NCBI RefSeq assembly: GCF_001678675.1
Contig: NZ_LZRN01000016.1
Span: 1 to 64,000 of the forward strand
Origin: Gelidibacter algens
Lineage (GTDB): Bacteria > Bacteroidota > Bacteroidia > Flavobacteriales > Flavobacteriaceae
DNA: 64,000 bases
Direction: 5' to 3'
Of this stretch, positions 37,505 to 47,973 are shown piece after piece (the stretch's first letter is position 1; each line of letters begins with the position of its first letter). The notes under the pieces were generated by a model, which had not been told where the DNA came from, did no database searches, and was given only the letters and a program-made list of their open reading frames with translations. The position numbers and the translations under genes are program-made.

Positions 37505-37677
37505 AAAAGGTTTATATAGGATAAAGGGCTTTAATTATGCATCAAATTTGTTATTCAAAATAATAAAATAGCAGCATTTGTTTATTCTGAAAAAGTTCTT
37601 GTTTTTTAATATTATCAAATAAATGAAAAAAAATAGCTCTATTAACAAATGGTGTCTTCCCCTTTGTAGTTGGAGGA

Positions 37678-38769
37678 ATGCAAAAACACTCTTATGCTTT
37701 GGCTAAAAATTTTGCTAATAGTAAAATTAACGTTGATGTCTATCATTTTAGAAAGGAAGAAAATAAAACTATTGCTTTAAATCAGTATTTCTCAGATGAA
37801 GAGTTAAGAAGAATTAATTTTATAGAGATTACATTTCCTGTATTCAGACATTTTATAGGTCATTATATTTATGCATCCTTTTGTTATTCAAAAGCATTAT
37901 ATGAAAATGTAATTAATAAAGATTACGATTGCATATATGCCCAAGGTTTTACGTCATGGTATTTCTTAAAAAGAGAAGCATCTCTAAAAGTCAAATTAAT
38001 TACAAATTTACACGGCTTAGAAATGTACCAGCCTTCTATAAATTTGAAGAATAAATTGGAACAATGCTTACTTAAAATACCTGCTAAAAAAATCATACAA
38101 AATTCTAAAGCAAACATTTCTTTAGGAGGCAAACTGACCTCTATTTTATATACTAATGGCGCACCCGAAAATTCGGTTATTGAGTTACCAAATGGCATAG
38201 ATGACTCCTGGATTATAGATGAAAATGCAATTGCCGCCCTTAATCAAGAGGGATTAAAATTTCTATTCGTTGGAAGATATGAACGCAGAAAAGGTATAGA
38301 AGAATTACTCGAAGTCATTGAGCGTACAATTAGTAATGAGAATTACGAAATTTCTTTTATTGGACCAATTCCAAAAAACAAGCAAATTGACCATCCACGA
38401 GTTATGTTTAAAGGTTTAATTGCTGATGTCGATTTGCTGAAGAATGAATTCTTGAATGCTGATATCTTAGTTTGTCCTAGCTATTCAGAAGGTATGCCTA
38501 CAGTCATTTTGGAAGCTATGGCATCTGGTTGTGCCATCATTGCAACTAACGTTGGCGCTGTTAGTACAATGGTAGATGATCAAAATGGTTGGCTAATTGA
38601 AGGTGATATTAAAATTGGGTTAGACCGTGTAATAACCGAGGCGCTACATTTAGATGAAAAGGAATTACGAGATAAAAAGTTGGTTTCAATAAACCGGGTT
38701 TCTGAGAAATTTACGTGGGAGCGGGTTATCAAGCAGACCATAGAGGCAATCTATCATATTAAATATTAA
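37678..38769 (+). CDS. Glycosyltransferase family 4, start interrupted by an A8 tract
   Basis: This GT-B enzyme has a donor domain with FLFVGRYERRKGIEELLEVIE near residue 195, ISFIGPIPKN near 230 and CPSYSEGMPTVILEAMASGCAIIATNVGA near 267. The ATG used here is internal to the family N-terminus: upstream the same frame reads IALLTNGVFPFVVGG, the expected first strand. An ATG at 37623 would start it properly, but it is followed by eight A residues. Seven would restore the frame; with eight it runs into a stop. Either the gene is phase-variable or rescued by slippage, or one base was added in decay or sequencing. Confidence 0.85.
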   Translation: MQKHSYALAKNFANSKINVDVYHFRKEENKTIALNQYFSDEELRRINFIEITFPVFRHFIGHYIYASFCYSKALYENVINKDYDCIYAQGFTSWYFLKREASLKVKLITNLHGLEMYQPSINLKNKLEQCLLKIPAKKIIQNSKANISLGGKLTSILYTNGAPENSVIELPNGIDDSWIIDENAIAALNQEGLKFLFVGRYERRKGIEELLEVIERTISNENYEISFIGPIPKNKQIDHPRVMFKGLIADVDLLKNEFLNADILVCPSYSEGMPTVILEAMASGCAIIATNVGAVSTMVDDQNGWLIEGDIKIGLDRVITEALHLDEKELRDKKLVSINRVSEKFTWERVIKQTIEAIYHIKY

Positions 38770-39020
38770 TATTGACTCGCTTTTTTTAAAGTGTTTTGAT
38801 CCATAAATAGTCCGATCTTTGACACCTGGTATGTAATTTAAGTATGGATTGAAAATAAAATTAACAGTCTTCGAAATTTAGTTCCCAGTGAATTTCGAGT
38901 TAATAAGTTGTGATAAAAGGGAGTTAACATCAACTTAAAATAAATCAACTTCATTGATTAAATTGTGATCTATCTGAAGTAAAATTCATAATTATTTGAA
39001 AGAATAAAACAAAATAAGAA

Positions 39021-40106
39021 ATGAATATATTAATTGTCATAGGGACACGTCCAAACTTTATTAAAGTCACCCAATTTAAAAAAGTCATTGATCAGCACTA
39101 TCCCCATATTAACTTAAAGATTGTACATACAGGACAACATTATGATGAAAAGATGGCGAACATATTTTTTGATCAATTCGAGTTGCGGCCGGATTATTTT
39201 TTAAATATTTCTCCAGATACCCCAATCAAGCAGATGGCTGATATCATGGGTTTGTTAGAAGAATTGGTAAAGAATACTTTTAATCCAGACTTGATGATTG
39301 TTCCTGGGGACGTTAATTCCACACTGGCTGCAGCTTTGGTAGCTAATAAAAATGGAATTAAATTAGCGCATCTTGAAAGTGGGTTGCGTTCTTTAGATAG
39401 AACTATGCCAGAAGAATGGAACAGAATTTTAGTAGATGAAATGGCGGACTATTATTTTGTCACGGAAAAAAGTGGAATTGAGTATCTCAATCAAGAAAAC
39501 AAAAAAGGTAAAATATTCTTTGTAGGTAATACAATGATTGATACTATGGTTGGTTTTGAGAAACAAATACAAAGTAGCGATATACTTGTTCGCTTAAACA
39601 TTAACATTGATTTTGTGTTACTTACATTGCACCGCCCATCAAATGTTGATAGTAAAGAAGGTATAAAAACTATGATCAGTCTGTTAAGCTATTTAAATAA
39701 AAAAACAAAGGTAGTGTTCCCTATTCATCCACGCACAAGAGCTAGAATTACATCTTTTGGTTACGACGAAGAGTTTAGTAAACTTGAAAATATTATTCTT
39801 ACAGAACCTTTAGGTTATTTTGACTTTCAAAAACTGATTGCAACATCCAAAATGGTATTAACCGATAGTGGTGGTATTCAAGAGGAAACTACGTTTAGAG
39901 GTATACCGTGCTTAACATTGCGTGAAAACACAGAACGTCCAATTACCATTGATGAGGGAACTAATACATTAGTGCCTTTCGAATTTGATGCACTACAGAA
40001 ATATATAGATCAAATATTAGAAGGGACTTACAAAACTGGTAAAATTCCAGAATTATGGGATGGAAAAGCAACTGAGCGTATTTTAAAACATATTACAGAG
40101 ATTTAA
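39021..40106 (+). CDS. UDP-N-acetylglucosamine 2-epimerase family (WecB/WbpI-like)
   Basis: This 361-residue non-hydrolysing 2-epimerase interconverts UDP-GlcNAc and UDP-ManNAc, or the corresponding diacetamido-uronates in WbpI/WlbD. The motifs are IVIGTRPNFIKVTQF at the start, PGDVNSTLAAALVA near 95, AHLESGLRSLDRTMPEEWNR near 115-133, LTLHRPSNVD near 207 and TDSGGIQEETTFRGIPCLTLRENTERPIT near 283. It could be the last step for the WbpB/WbpD-type sugar encoded upstream or simply make ManNAc; sequence motifs alone do not separate these. The next gene starts in its stop codon. Confidence 0.92.
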   Translation: MNILIVIGTRPNFIKVTQFKKVIDQHYPHINLKIVHTGQHYDEKMANIFFDQFELRPDYFLNISPDTPIKQMADIMGLLEELVKNTFNPDLMIVPGDVNSTLAAALVANKNGIKLAHLESGLRSLDRTMPEEWNRILVDEMADYYFVTEKSGIEYLNQENKKGKIFFVGNTMIDTMVGFEKQIQSSDILVRLNINIDFVLLTLHRPSNVDSKEGIKTMISLLSYLNKKTKVVFPIHPRTRARITSFGYDEEFSKLENIILTEPLGYFDFQKLIATSKMVLTDSGGIQEETTFRGIPCLTLRENTERPITIDEGTNTLVPFEFDALQKYIDQILEGTYKTGKIPELWDGKATERILKHITEI

Positions 40107-41233
40107 TGATATACCTAACCTTTGGTGATATATACAGTGGTATATTTCAATCCCAAGTGATTGACGTTTTAAAATATATTAACAAAACCAATACTGTTAA
40201 TACCAAGCTTATTTCCTTCGTCCCTTACCCTATATATAAAGAACAAAGACAACTAATTAAATCACAATATCCCAACTCTCAAATCTTGCCGATGATACCT
40301 AGTAGAAATCATTGGGTGATTTTCTATAGTTTTTTAATTGTATGTTTCAGTTTCTTCTCAATACTAAATCAAAAAGTGGTGTGTCGTAACATTTGGTCTA
40401 CTAATATTGGATTGCTTTTGAGGAAATTAAAAATTTTAAAATGGGTGTGTTGCGATGGTAGAGGCGCTGTTTTTGCAGAATGGCAGGAATATTTAATAAC
40501 TAATACGGATGTTGATTTAAATATCATATATAAGGCTGAAAAAAATGCAGTTAGAAAAGCTGATTACAGAATGGCAGTTTCCACAGCCCTTGTTAATTAT
40601 TGGGAGATGACTTATCAATATAAATTAATCTCAGAATCATTTTCAGTAATACCGTGTACCATAGCAGAATCTTTTGAAATATTTATAAACGACGAGACTC
40701 GACTGGTATCCAGACAACAATTAGGCTATACATCTGAGGATACTGTTATAGTTTTTAGTGGTGGTATTGATAAATGGCAATCTCCTGAATTGTTGGGCGA
40801 GGTAATGGAGAACCTCAAAAAAAACAATAAAAATATTAAATTTTTATTTTTGGCAAAACCTGAAATAATTAATCATCCTGCAATTTCTCCTTTTAAAGCC
40901 TTAGTCAAAGCTTTTTGGGTTAAGCCTGATGAAGTTAAGGACTATCTCATAGTAGGAGACTTTGGACTTTTAATTAGAGAAAAATCAGTAACGAACAGAG
41001 TCGCTGCCCCAACTAAATTCGGAGAATATTTGGCATGTGGTTTAGAGGTTGTCATTACAGAGGCTCTGGGTGACTATACTTCTTTTGTTAAAGAACACAA
41101 CTGCGGCATAATATATAATGGCGATGTTCTTGCTTTGAACAAAACATCAACTAGAACTGAAATGTATAATCTTGCAATTAACAACTTCTCAAAACGTAAT
41201 TTTTCTAAAGAGTATGGAAAAATATATAATTAA
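40106..41233 (+). CDS. Probable GT-B glycosyltransferase
   Basis: This 375-residue protein has a GT-B layout but weak motifs. The N-terminal half has a membrane-associating segment (HWVIFYSFLIVCFSFFSIL near residue 70). The C-terminal half has VIVFSGGIDKWQSPELLGEVM near 213, FLFLAKPE near 246, and KFGEYLACGLEVVITEALGDY near 309. The last segment corresponds to the GT4 donor block although the usual E-x7-E is altered. It overlaps the epimerase by one base. Glycosyl transfer is inferred from fold-like features and context; the donor is unknown. Confidence 0.72.
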   Translation: MIYLTFGDIYSGIFQSQVIDVLKYINKTNTVNTKLISFVPYPIYKEQRQLIKSQYPNSQILPMIPSRNHWVIFYSFLIVCFSFFSILNQKVVCRNIWSTNIGLLLRKLKILKWVCCDGRGAVFAEWQEYLITNTDVDLNIIYKAEKNAVRKADYRMAVSTALVNYWEMTYQYKLISESFSVIPCTIAESFEIFINDETRLVSRQQLGYTSEDTVIVFSGGIDKWQSPELLGEVMENLKKNNKNIKFLFLAKPEIINHPAISPFKALVKAFWVKPDEVKDYLIVGDFGLLIREKSVTNRVAAPTKFGEYLACGLEVVITEALGDYTSFVKEHNCGIIYNGDVLALNKTSTRTEMYNLAINNFSKRNFSKEYGKIYN

Positions 41234-41297
41234 AAAAGAACGTATTTACTTCTATTCAAAATAGTTCAAATAATTATGCAATTTATGAAATGCTAAA

Positions 41298-42425
41298 ATG
41301 AAAAAGATACTATTTATAACAGATATTGGTTTGCCGTGGGGAGGAAGTGAAGAATTATGGAGTAAAAGCGCAACCATTTTGAAAAATGAAGGTTTTAATA
41401 TTCAAGCTTCAGTAGGATGGTATGGACAAGTTCATCCTAAAATGCAAAACATGATTGATATAGGCATTAAAGTCCATTTTAGAAAAAATAAAGTTAGAAA
41501 TTTATTACATAAGGCATATGGCGTTACGCAAAATGGTCTTCTAAAATATGTTAAAGCTGAAGCAATAAAGCACATTGATAAGATAAAACCTGATTTTATT
41601 GTTTTCTCTCAATCTCACATTTTCAGCGCCTGGGAATATATGCGCTATGCCAAAAAAAACGATATTCGCTATTGCGTCATAACGCAATTAAACTCTGAAT
41701 TGTCTTGGGCAAATGATACTAATTACAAACAAATTCGTCAAGCATTTGTTGGTGCTGAAAGTTGTTTTTTTGTGTCAAAAGGTAATCTGGAATTATTAGA
41801 AACTCAATTAGCGTTTAAATTATCAAATGCAGAAGTTATTTCAAATCCATTTAATATGGATTCTGTAAAAGATATTCAGTGGCCAAAAATGGATACCTTG
41901 AATTTTGCATATGTAGGAAGGCTTGATTTTACACATAAAGGCATAGATATTTTACTAAAATCTTTTGCAACTGAATCATGGAAAAAAAGGGAATTTTTGC
42001 TAAACATTTATGGATCTGGCAATATCGAATTAACGAAAGAACTTGTTAATCATCTGGATTTATCAGAAAAGGTAATCTTTCACGGACATGTAAATAACAT
42101 ACATGAAATTTGGAAAAAAAATCATATTCTCGCATTGGCTTCGCGCTATGAGGGCATGCCTTTAGTTTTAATTGAAGCGATGTTTTGCAAGAGAACAGCA
42201 ATTGTAACAGATGTTGCGGGTCATGGCGAATTAATATCTGATGGGGTAAACGGTTTCGTGGTGGCCGCTGCTCAAAACAAACTATTTGCACAAAAATTAG
42301 AAGTTGTTTGGGCAAATAAACATAGGTTGGAAGACTATGGTAAGGCTGCCCTTAGTACTATCAAAAAGTCGATTGAAGAATTGCCAGAGAAGAAATTCTC
42401 TGAGTTGATAAAAAATACTTGGTAG
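41298..42425 (+). CDS. Glycosyltransferase family 4
   Basis: This 375-residue GT-B enzyme opens with LFITDIGLPWGGSEELWSK, a typical acceptor-site Gly-Gly-x-E. It has FAYVGRLDFTHKGIDILLKSF near residue 208, LLNIYGSGN near 235 and ALASRYEGMPLVLIEAMFCKRTAIVTDVAGH near 277, with the E-x7-E catalytic/donor pair. It ends at TAG 42423-42425. Part of the AT-rich glycosyltransferase block; specificity unknown. Confidence 0.92.
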   Translation: MKKILFITDIGLPWGGSEELWSKSATILKNEGFNIQASVGWYGQVHPKMQNMIDIGIKVHFRKNKVRNLLHKAYGVTQNGLLKYVKAEAIKHIDKIKPDFIVFSQSHIFSAWEYMRYAKKNDIRYCVITQLNSELSWANDTNYKQIRQAFVGAESCFFVSKGNLELLETQLAFKLSNAEVISNPFNMDSVKDIQWPKMDTLNFAYVGRLDFTHKGIDILLKSFATESWKKREFLLNIYGSGNIELTKELVNHLDLSEKVIFHGHVNNIHEIWKKNHILALASRYEGMPLVLIEAMFCKRTAIVTDVAGHGELISDGVNGFVVAAAQNKLFAQKLEVVWANKHRLEDYGKAALSTIKKSIEELPEKKFSELIKNTW

Positions 42426-42486
42426 AAGTAATCATTCACCAATTGCAATATCCGTTATTAACTTGGTCCAAAAATTAAAAACAAAT

Positions 42487-43365
42487 ATGTTTAGTAAGAG
42501 CATAGATATTGTTGTCCCCACATACAACAGACCCAATGAAATAAAGAAATTCATTTATGAAATTCAGAAACAAACGTATTTAAACTACAAGGTTTATATC
42601 ATAGACGATTGTGGTTCTGAAGATATAAAGTCATTAATTCCGAAAAATGATGCTCATTTCGCCTATGAACGACTAAAAGAAAACTCAGGGCAGGCTTATG
42701 CTCGTAATTACGCATCGACTTTAGGCGAAGGTGATATCATTATTTTTATGGATGATGATGCCTATTTTATTCAAGACAATAGTTTAGATCTTGTGCTTGA
42801 ATACTTTGAAGAAAATGAGGATGTAGGGTTTACCATGTTTAACATCAAAGAACCAAATAGAGATTGGCTTAGTAAGAGGAAAAATTTAAACGATTTTCAA
42901 GAAATAGGAGGATTTATTGCTTGTGGTTGTGCTTTTAGACGCAGCACTTTCTTAAATTCCCCTGGGTTTTCAAAAGAATTTCATTCCTATGCCGAAGAAA
43001 CAGATATCTCCATGCAATTGATTAAGAATTCCGAAAAATTGGTGTTCGCGTCTCGCGTTAAAGTATTTCATAATTACAATCCCACGGAGAGAACTCAAGC
43101 TTGGCTTAAAAGATTTAAATATAATACAGTTAGAAATGACCTAGCCATAGTATTAACAAGATACCCGACAATCTATGTGATCCCAAACTATATAGGAAAG
43201 ATCATTTCTCACTTGGTCTTTACACTTAAATTTGAAAAACATAAACGACTCAATTTTGCTTGCATCTTTAAGGGCGCTTTTGCGAGCTTTTATTTATCGC
43301 GTAAATTAAAGCGAGATCCTCTGACTATGAAACAGTATGACTATTGGAAATCTCGTAGGATTTGA
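42487..43365 (+). CDS. Glycosyltransferase family 2
   Basis: This GT-A enzyme of 292 residues from the ATG at 42487 begins SIDIVVPTYNRPNEIKKFI. A TTG eight codons earlier is possible but adds non-family residues. It has VYIIDDCGSED near 40, GQAYARNYASTLGEGDIIIFMDDDAYF with the DDD metal site near 95, and IACGCAFRRSTF then YAEETDISMQLI near 150-175. It overlaps the polymerase gene by four bases, the TTGA at 43362-43365 holding both stop and start. Confidence 0.9.
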   Translation: MFSKSIDIVVPTYNRPNEIKKFIYEIQKQTYLNYKVYIIDDCGSEDIKSLIPKNDAHFAYERLKENSGQAYARNYASTLGEGDIIIFMDDDAYFIQDNSLDLVLEYFEENEDVGFTMFNIKEPNRDWLSKRKNLNDFQEIGGFIACGCAFRRSTFLNSPGFSKEFHSYAEETDISMQLIKNSEKLVFASRVKVFHNYNPTERTQAWLKRFKYNTVRNDLAIVLTRYPTIYVIPNYIGKIISHLVFTLKFEKHKRLNFACIFKGAFASFYLSRKLKRDPLTMKQYDYWKSRRI

Positions 43366-44666
43366 GTAAGTTCTTAAATATATTTTTAGAATTTAAACTA
43401 ACTATATTGTGGCTCTTAATTATCACAATAGGGGGTATGTTTGGTGGATTTATCATTGCAAGTGTGTTATGCATGCCGATATTGATATCTGATAAGCCTC
43501 TATTCAAAATCGAAACATTATTTGGGCTCTTTATTGTTATATTCTTTTTAGGTGACAATTTTGAAGGTGTCTTTAGTTTTACTCAAAACCTGAGATTTGT
43601 AATTTTGGCTATTAGTTTATTCGTACTATTAAAATTTGAGCTTTTTCAGTCTAACGTCGCAAAATTTATTTTGCCGTTCAGTATTGTGATAACATTGATT
43701 ACCATTGCCGTTTCTCCATTAGGAATTCAGGCTGCCTCAAGAGGTTTAAGCTATTTTTTAGTGGCTTTAGTAATGTTTAAATCTGTCCAATTATTAGTAG
43801 CGCATGATGCGAAGCGTTTTTATGATCTTATTATTACGGTATTACTCCTCTATTTTAGTGTGACGCTGTTATTGTTATTTGTTCCTTTTCTCGGTGACGT
43901 CTATATTAATGAGCGTTTTAATGGCTTGATGGGTAATCCTAACGGACTGGGCTTTGTGGCCATGTTTTCGTATGCTGTTATTGACATCATCAGAAGAAAA
44001 AATCAAACCTCCTTTAGTCCTCATTTTTTTACAGCATTTAAAATAGTACTTATTGGTTTGGTAATACTGACGGCTTCGCGTACAGCATTATTTAGCGTTT
44101 TAATCTATGAAATCACCTTAAGACTTTTAAAGTACAAATTTCTTTTAGCGGTAGTGCTTTTAGCTATGATTTATATATATGGAATTAGTGCTACCTTAAG
44201 TACGGAGGCCATCGTGGAGTCTCTTGGTTTATCTGAGTATTTAAGAATAGATAGTTTAGATGATGCTAGTGGGCGTACAGAGGTATGGGCTGTAGCTCTA
44301 GATGAAATACAAAATCAACCCTGGTTCGGTAAAGGGATGCTCTATGATAATTATTTTATAAATGATTTTGCTGATCGCTATATAGGGGAACCAAGAGCAA
44401 GGCATTGGTATGGCATTTGGAATTCTTATTTGAGTCTTTTGCTAAATGTTGGTATTATTGGCCTACTAGGGTTTGCTTTTTTTTGGTATAAAATGTATGC
44501 CTTAAGTCAAATGAGAATTGTTAGAGTAGCATTTTTAATGATGTGTTTGTTTTCAGCAGTTTCAGAATCTTGGATGGCAGCCTCAATGAATGCCTATATG
44601 CCCATGGTTTTTTTATGCTGGGCCTTACAGATTTATAACCCCAAACCTCGTGAAATAAGTTTATGA
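43362..44666 (+). CDS. O-antigen/capsule polymerase, Wzy-type
   Basis: This 434-residue membrane protein has about ten to twelve hydrophobic helices and one larger periplasmic loop. The loop carries the O-antigen ligase/polymerase signature: NERFNGLMGNPNGLGFVAMFSY near residue 185, VILTASRTALFSVLIYE near 230, and DDASGRTEVWAVALDEIQNQPWFGKGMLYDNYF near 305-340. It should polymerise lipid-linked repeat units in the periplasm. It uses a TTG start inside the stop of the preceding glycosyltransferase and overlaps the next gene by four bases, so expression is tightly coupled. It is the only polymerase candidate in the locus. Confidence 0.88.
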   Translation: MSKFLNIFLEFKLTILWLLIITIGGMFGGFIIASVLCMPILISDKPLFKIETLFGLFIVIFFLGDNFEGVFSFTQNLRFVILAISLFVLLKFELFQSNVAKFILPFSIVITLITIAVSPLGIQAASRGLSYFLVALVMFKSVQLLVAHDAKRFYDLIITVLLLYFSVTLLLLFVPFLGDVYINERFNGLMGNPNGLGFVAMFSYAVIDIIRRKNQTSFSPHFFTAFKIVLIGLVILTASRTALFSVLIYEITLRLLKYKFLLAVVLLAMIYIYGISATLSTEAIVESLGLSEYLRIDSLDDASGRTEVWAVALDEIQNQPWFGKGMLYDNYFINDFADRYIGEPRARHWYGIWNSYLSLLLNVGIIGLLGFAFFWYKMYALSQMRIVRVAFLMMCLFSAVSESWMAASMNAYMPMVFLCWALQIYNPKPREISL

Positions 44667-45700
44667 ATATTTTAGTTTTGTATACACGATTGACAGGATA
44701 TTGGCTGGCCTGCATGAGAAAAGACCATGAGCTAAATGCTAATATTTACTTAGTTTTTAGAACACCACCTAGTAAAGATGCGCCTTTTACAATAGAAAGC
44801 GAAGCAGGAATTGAAATATGCGATTACAGTCCTGAGCGCATGAATGAAATACAAACTCAGATATCAAACTTTCAACCTAAGGTGGTATATATATCAGGTT
44901 GGTCCAATAAAAATTATTTAAGGATTGCTAAATTTTATAAAGCTAAAGGATTACCTGTAGTTACAGGTATGGACAACCAATGGCTGGGGAGTTTAAAACA
45001 GCGCGTGGCTTCTGTTTTTAGTTTTTGGTTTATAAGTCGCCATGTTTCACATATTTGGGTGCCCGGAAAACCTCAGTATTATTATGCTCGCAAACTCGGG
45101 TTTAAACCGCAGCATATTCTTTCTGGTTTGTATTGTGCAGATGAGTCTCTATTTAAAAATATAGCACAGCATGAACATGTAAAACAATTAATTTTTGTAG
45201 GTCGGATTGTTGATCATAAAGGAGTTAAGGAGTTGTTTGAAGTTATTGAAGAATTGATTTCATCCAATCAATTTAGATTGAAGTTGCATATTATTGGAAG
45301 TGGCCCTTTAGAACATCTAATACCCAAACACAAAAATATCAAACACACGTCATTTGTAGCCCCAGATAAATTACCTCAGTTATTAAGCAATGCGGGGACT
45401 TTTATATTACCCAGTCTTTATGAAGCTTGGGGTGTTGTGGTGCATGAGGCTGCATTGTCTGGGCTACCAATAATAACAACATATCAATGTGGAGCAGGAA
45501 CAGATTTGGTGATTGATCATTTTAATGGTTTTAAATATGATGCAACTAACAAAGTGGATTTAAAAACGATTTTATTAAAAGTTACGGAACAAAGTGCGGA
45601 TGATTATTTTAAAATGTCTGCCAACAGTAAGTTTTTGGGGTCTAAGATTAATTTAATCAATTGGTCAGCTCAAATAAATACTTTGAAAAACTATAATTAA
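44663..45700 (+). CDS. Glycosyltransferase family 4
   Basis: This 345-residue GT-B enzyme has PVVTGMDNQWLGSLKQR near residue 90, HIWVPGKPQYYYARKLG near 130, LIFVGRIVDHKGVKELFEVIE near 174, HIIGSGPLEHLIPKHK near 212 and FILPSLYEAWGVVVHEAALSGLPIITT near 250. The E-x7-E pair is intact. The ATGA overlap with the polymerase indicates coupling. Donor and acceptor cannot be predicted. Confidence 0.92.
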   Translation: MNILVLYTRLTGYWLACMRKDHELNANIYLVFRTPPSKDAPFTIESEAGIEICDYSPERMNEIQTQISNFQPKVVYISGWSNKNYLRIAKFYKAKGLPVVTGMDNQWLGSLKQRVASVFSFWFISRHVSHIWVPGKPQYYYARKLGFKPQHILSGLYCADESLFKNIAQHEHVKQLIFVGRIVDHKGVKELFEVIEELISSNQFRLKLHIIGSGPLEHLIPKHKNIKHTSFVAPDKLPQLLSNAGTFILPSLYEAWGVVVHEAALSGLPIITTYQCGAGTDLVIDHFNGFKYDATNKVDLKTILLKVTEQSADDYFKMSANSKFLGSKINLINWSAQINTLKNYN

Positions 45701-45742
45701 AGTGAAGGCGATTTTAAATATTAAATTAAAAAGCTTTAATAG

Positions 45743-46906
45743 TTGATAGTGAGTAGAGTGAAAGGAAATAGAAAAAAAGTATTAATTGTCATCGATTGGT
45801 TCCTGCCAGGGACTATGTCAGGTGGCCCCGTGAGATCGTATGCCAATTTAATTGAGCACCTTACGGATGAGTTCGAGTTTTTAGTGGTTACACGAGATTC
45901 TGATTTTGGATCGGACCGACCTTATGATACCGTTATTTCAAATACCTGGACGGAGTTTAATGACTATACCAAAGTATTTTATTTATCCAATGACAACGTT
46001 AAAAGAGAATTTTTAAAGGAGTTATTTCAAAATACAGAATTTGATATTGCTTATATTAATGGTATTTATAGTTGGTATTTTTCAATACTACCAATTATCC
46101 TATTAAAACCATTAGGGAAAGCAATAATTGTATCAGCACGAGGGATGTTAAATCCGCAAGCCTTTTCCGTAAAAGGCTTTAAAAAGAAGTCGTTTTTGAA
46201 AATTGCAAGTGTTTTCAAACTATACAATAATGTAAGTTTTCATGCCACCAATGCCGATGAGGCAAGTTTTATAAAATCTATTATTGGTGATAAAACTTTG
46301 GTGCAGATTGCACCCAATTTGCCAAGGAAACTAAGACCTAGTTTTCAACAAAGAACTCAGAAGCAAAACCCTGTTAGTTTTATTAATTTGGCAAGAGTAT
46401 CTGTTGAAAAGGGAACTTTAATAATGCTAAAGACCCTTAGCAATATAGAACAACCATTAAAATTGGATCTCTATGGCCCCATTCACGATGAAGTTTATTG
46501 GACGCAATGTCAAACTGTAATATCCCAATTACCAAAACATATCAATGTGACCTATAAAGGTGTTTTGCCGAGTGAAAAAATACCAGAGACCTTGACTGAT
46601 TATGATTTTTTTGTTTTGCTTTCAGAAGGCGAAAATTTCGGTCACGCTATTATTGAGGCTCTTTCTAGTGGGCTCCCTGTTTTAATATCAGATAAAACAC
46701 CTTGGAAAGCGTTAGAATCTAAATTGATAGGCTGGGATGTTGATATTAAAAACCAATACGATATTATTAAAGCATTTAATGAGGCCATTAAAATGTCTGA
46801 AATCGAATATTCAAAATGTTCTAAAGCAGCATTTGAGTATGCTGAAGCATTTATTGATAACCCAGAAGTTCTAAAACAAAATAAAGCCTTATTTTTGAAC
46901 GCTTAA
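45743..46906 (+). CDS. Glycosyltransferase family 4
   Basis: This 387-residue GT-B enzyme has KVLIVIDWFLPGTMSGGPVRSYANLIEHL as acceptor-side start and VSARGMLNPQAFSVKGFKK near residue 133, a signature of a GT4 subgroup common in Bacteroidota capsule loci. It also has FINLARVSVEKGTLIMLKTL near 212 and FFVLLSEGENFGHAIIEALSSGLPVLISDKTPW near 290. The TTG at 45743 is used; GTG codons at 45749 and 45758 are alternatives. It ends the AT-rich variable block. Confidence 0.92.
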   Translation: MIVSRVKGNRKKVLIVIDWFLPGTMSGGPVRSYANLIEHLTDEFEFLVVTRDSDFGSDRPYDTVISNTWTEFNDYTKVFYLSNDNVKREFLKELFQNTEFDIAYINGIYSWYFSILPIILLKPLGKAIIVSARGMLNPQAFSVKGFKKKSFLKIASVFKLYNNVSFHATNADEASFIKSIIGDKTLVQIAPNLPRKLRPSFQQRTQKQNPVSFINLARVSVEKGTLIMLKTLSNIEQPLKLDLYGPIHDEVYWTQCQTVISQLPKHINVTYKGVLPSEKIPETLTDYDFFVLLSEGENFGHAIIEALSSGLPVLISDKTPWKALESKLIGWDVDIKNQYDIIKAFNEAIKMSEIEYSKCSKAAFEYAEAFIDNPEVLKQNKALFLNA

Positions 46907-47025
46907 AAACATAACATGATCCTAGCTTGCTGGCAGTTTTATCAGTTAAGGGAATGATCCCTGGAGAACTTCATCTGCATACCGACAGGCAGGCGTAACA
47001 ATTAGAAAAAACAATTAAAAAACAT

Positions 47026-47973
47026 ATGAAACGCATTTTAATTACAGGAGGCGCAGGATTTGTAGGCTCGCATTTGTGTGAACGTCTACTCAAGGAGGGC
47101 AATGAAGTCATTTGCTTGGACAATTATTTTACAGGCTCGAAAAAGAATATTGAGCATTTGATGGATAACCACTATTTTGAATTAGTGCGGCATGATGTGA
47201 TCAATCCGTATATGATTGAAGTGGATGAGATTTATAATATGGCCTGTCCCGCATCCCCAGTCCATTACCAATACAACCCGATAAAGACAATCAAGACCTC
47301 GGTCATGGGTGCCATCAATATGCTGGGACTTGCAAAACGTGTCAAGGCTAAAATATTACAGGCTTCCACCAGCGAAGTTTATGGGGATCCTGCGGTTCAC
47401 CCACAACCAGAAACCTATTGGGGCAATGTCAACCCTATTGGTTTACGCTCCTGCTATGATGAGGGCAAACGCTGTGCGGAAACCTTGTTTATGGATTACC
47501 ATATTCAAAATGATGTCAAAATTAAGATCATTCGCATCTTTAATACCTATGGGCCAAACATGAATCCAGGCGATGGTCGTGTGGTTTCTAATTTTATCGT
47601 ACAAGCTTTAAAAGGTGAGGACATTACTATTTTTGGTGACGGTACGCAAACCCGAAGTTTTCAATATGTCGATGATTTAGTGGAAGGGACTATCCGGATG
47701 ATGAACAGTAGGGATGGCTTTGTAGGTCCTGTCAATATTGGGAATCCTAGCGAGTTTACCATGCTGGAACTGGCCAATAAAGTGATTGAACTCACCAATT
47801 CCAAATCAAAATTAGTGTATCTGCCGTTACCACAAGATGATCCCTTACAACGCAAACCTGTCATCGATTTAGCGAAAAAGGAACTCAACGGATGGGAGCC
47901 GAAAGTACAATTGGAGGAAGGATTGACAACGACGATTGGGTATTTTGATAGGTTGCTTCGGACGACTGATTAA
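47026..47973 (+). CDS. UDP-glucuronate decarboxylase (UDP-xylose synthase type)
   Basis: This 315-residue short-chain dehydrogenase is of the UXS branch and should decarboxylate UDP-glucuronate to UDP-xylose. Motifs are [17 protein letters not shown] near residue 5, [21 protein letters not shown] near 75, [17 protein letters not shown] near 118, the [14 protein letters not shown] Tyr-x3-Lys site near 147, and [10 protein letters not shown] near 180. The [10 protein letters not shown] and CYDEGKR sequences are specific to UXS enzymes. Its substrate would come from the Ugd encoded at 20800. It is flanked by repeats on its downstream side. Confidence 0.94.
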   Translation: MKRILITGGAGFVGSHLCERLLKEGNEVICLDNYFTGSKKNIEHLMDNHYFELVRHDVINPYMIEVDEIYNMACPASPVHYQYNPIKTIKTSVMGAINMLGLAKRVKAKILQASTSEVYGDPAVHPQPETYWGNVNPIGLRSCYDEGKRCAETLFMDYHIQNDVKIKIIRIFNTYGPNMNPGDGRVVSNFIVQALKGEDITIFGDGTQTRSFQYVDDLVEGTIRMMNSRDGFVGPVNIGNPSEFTMLELANKVIELTNSKSKLVYLPLPQDDPLQRKPVIDLAKKELNGWEPKVQLEEGLTTTIGYFDRLLRTTD

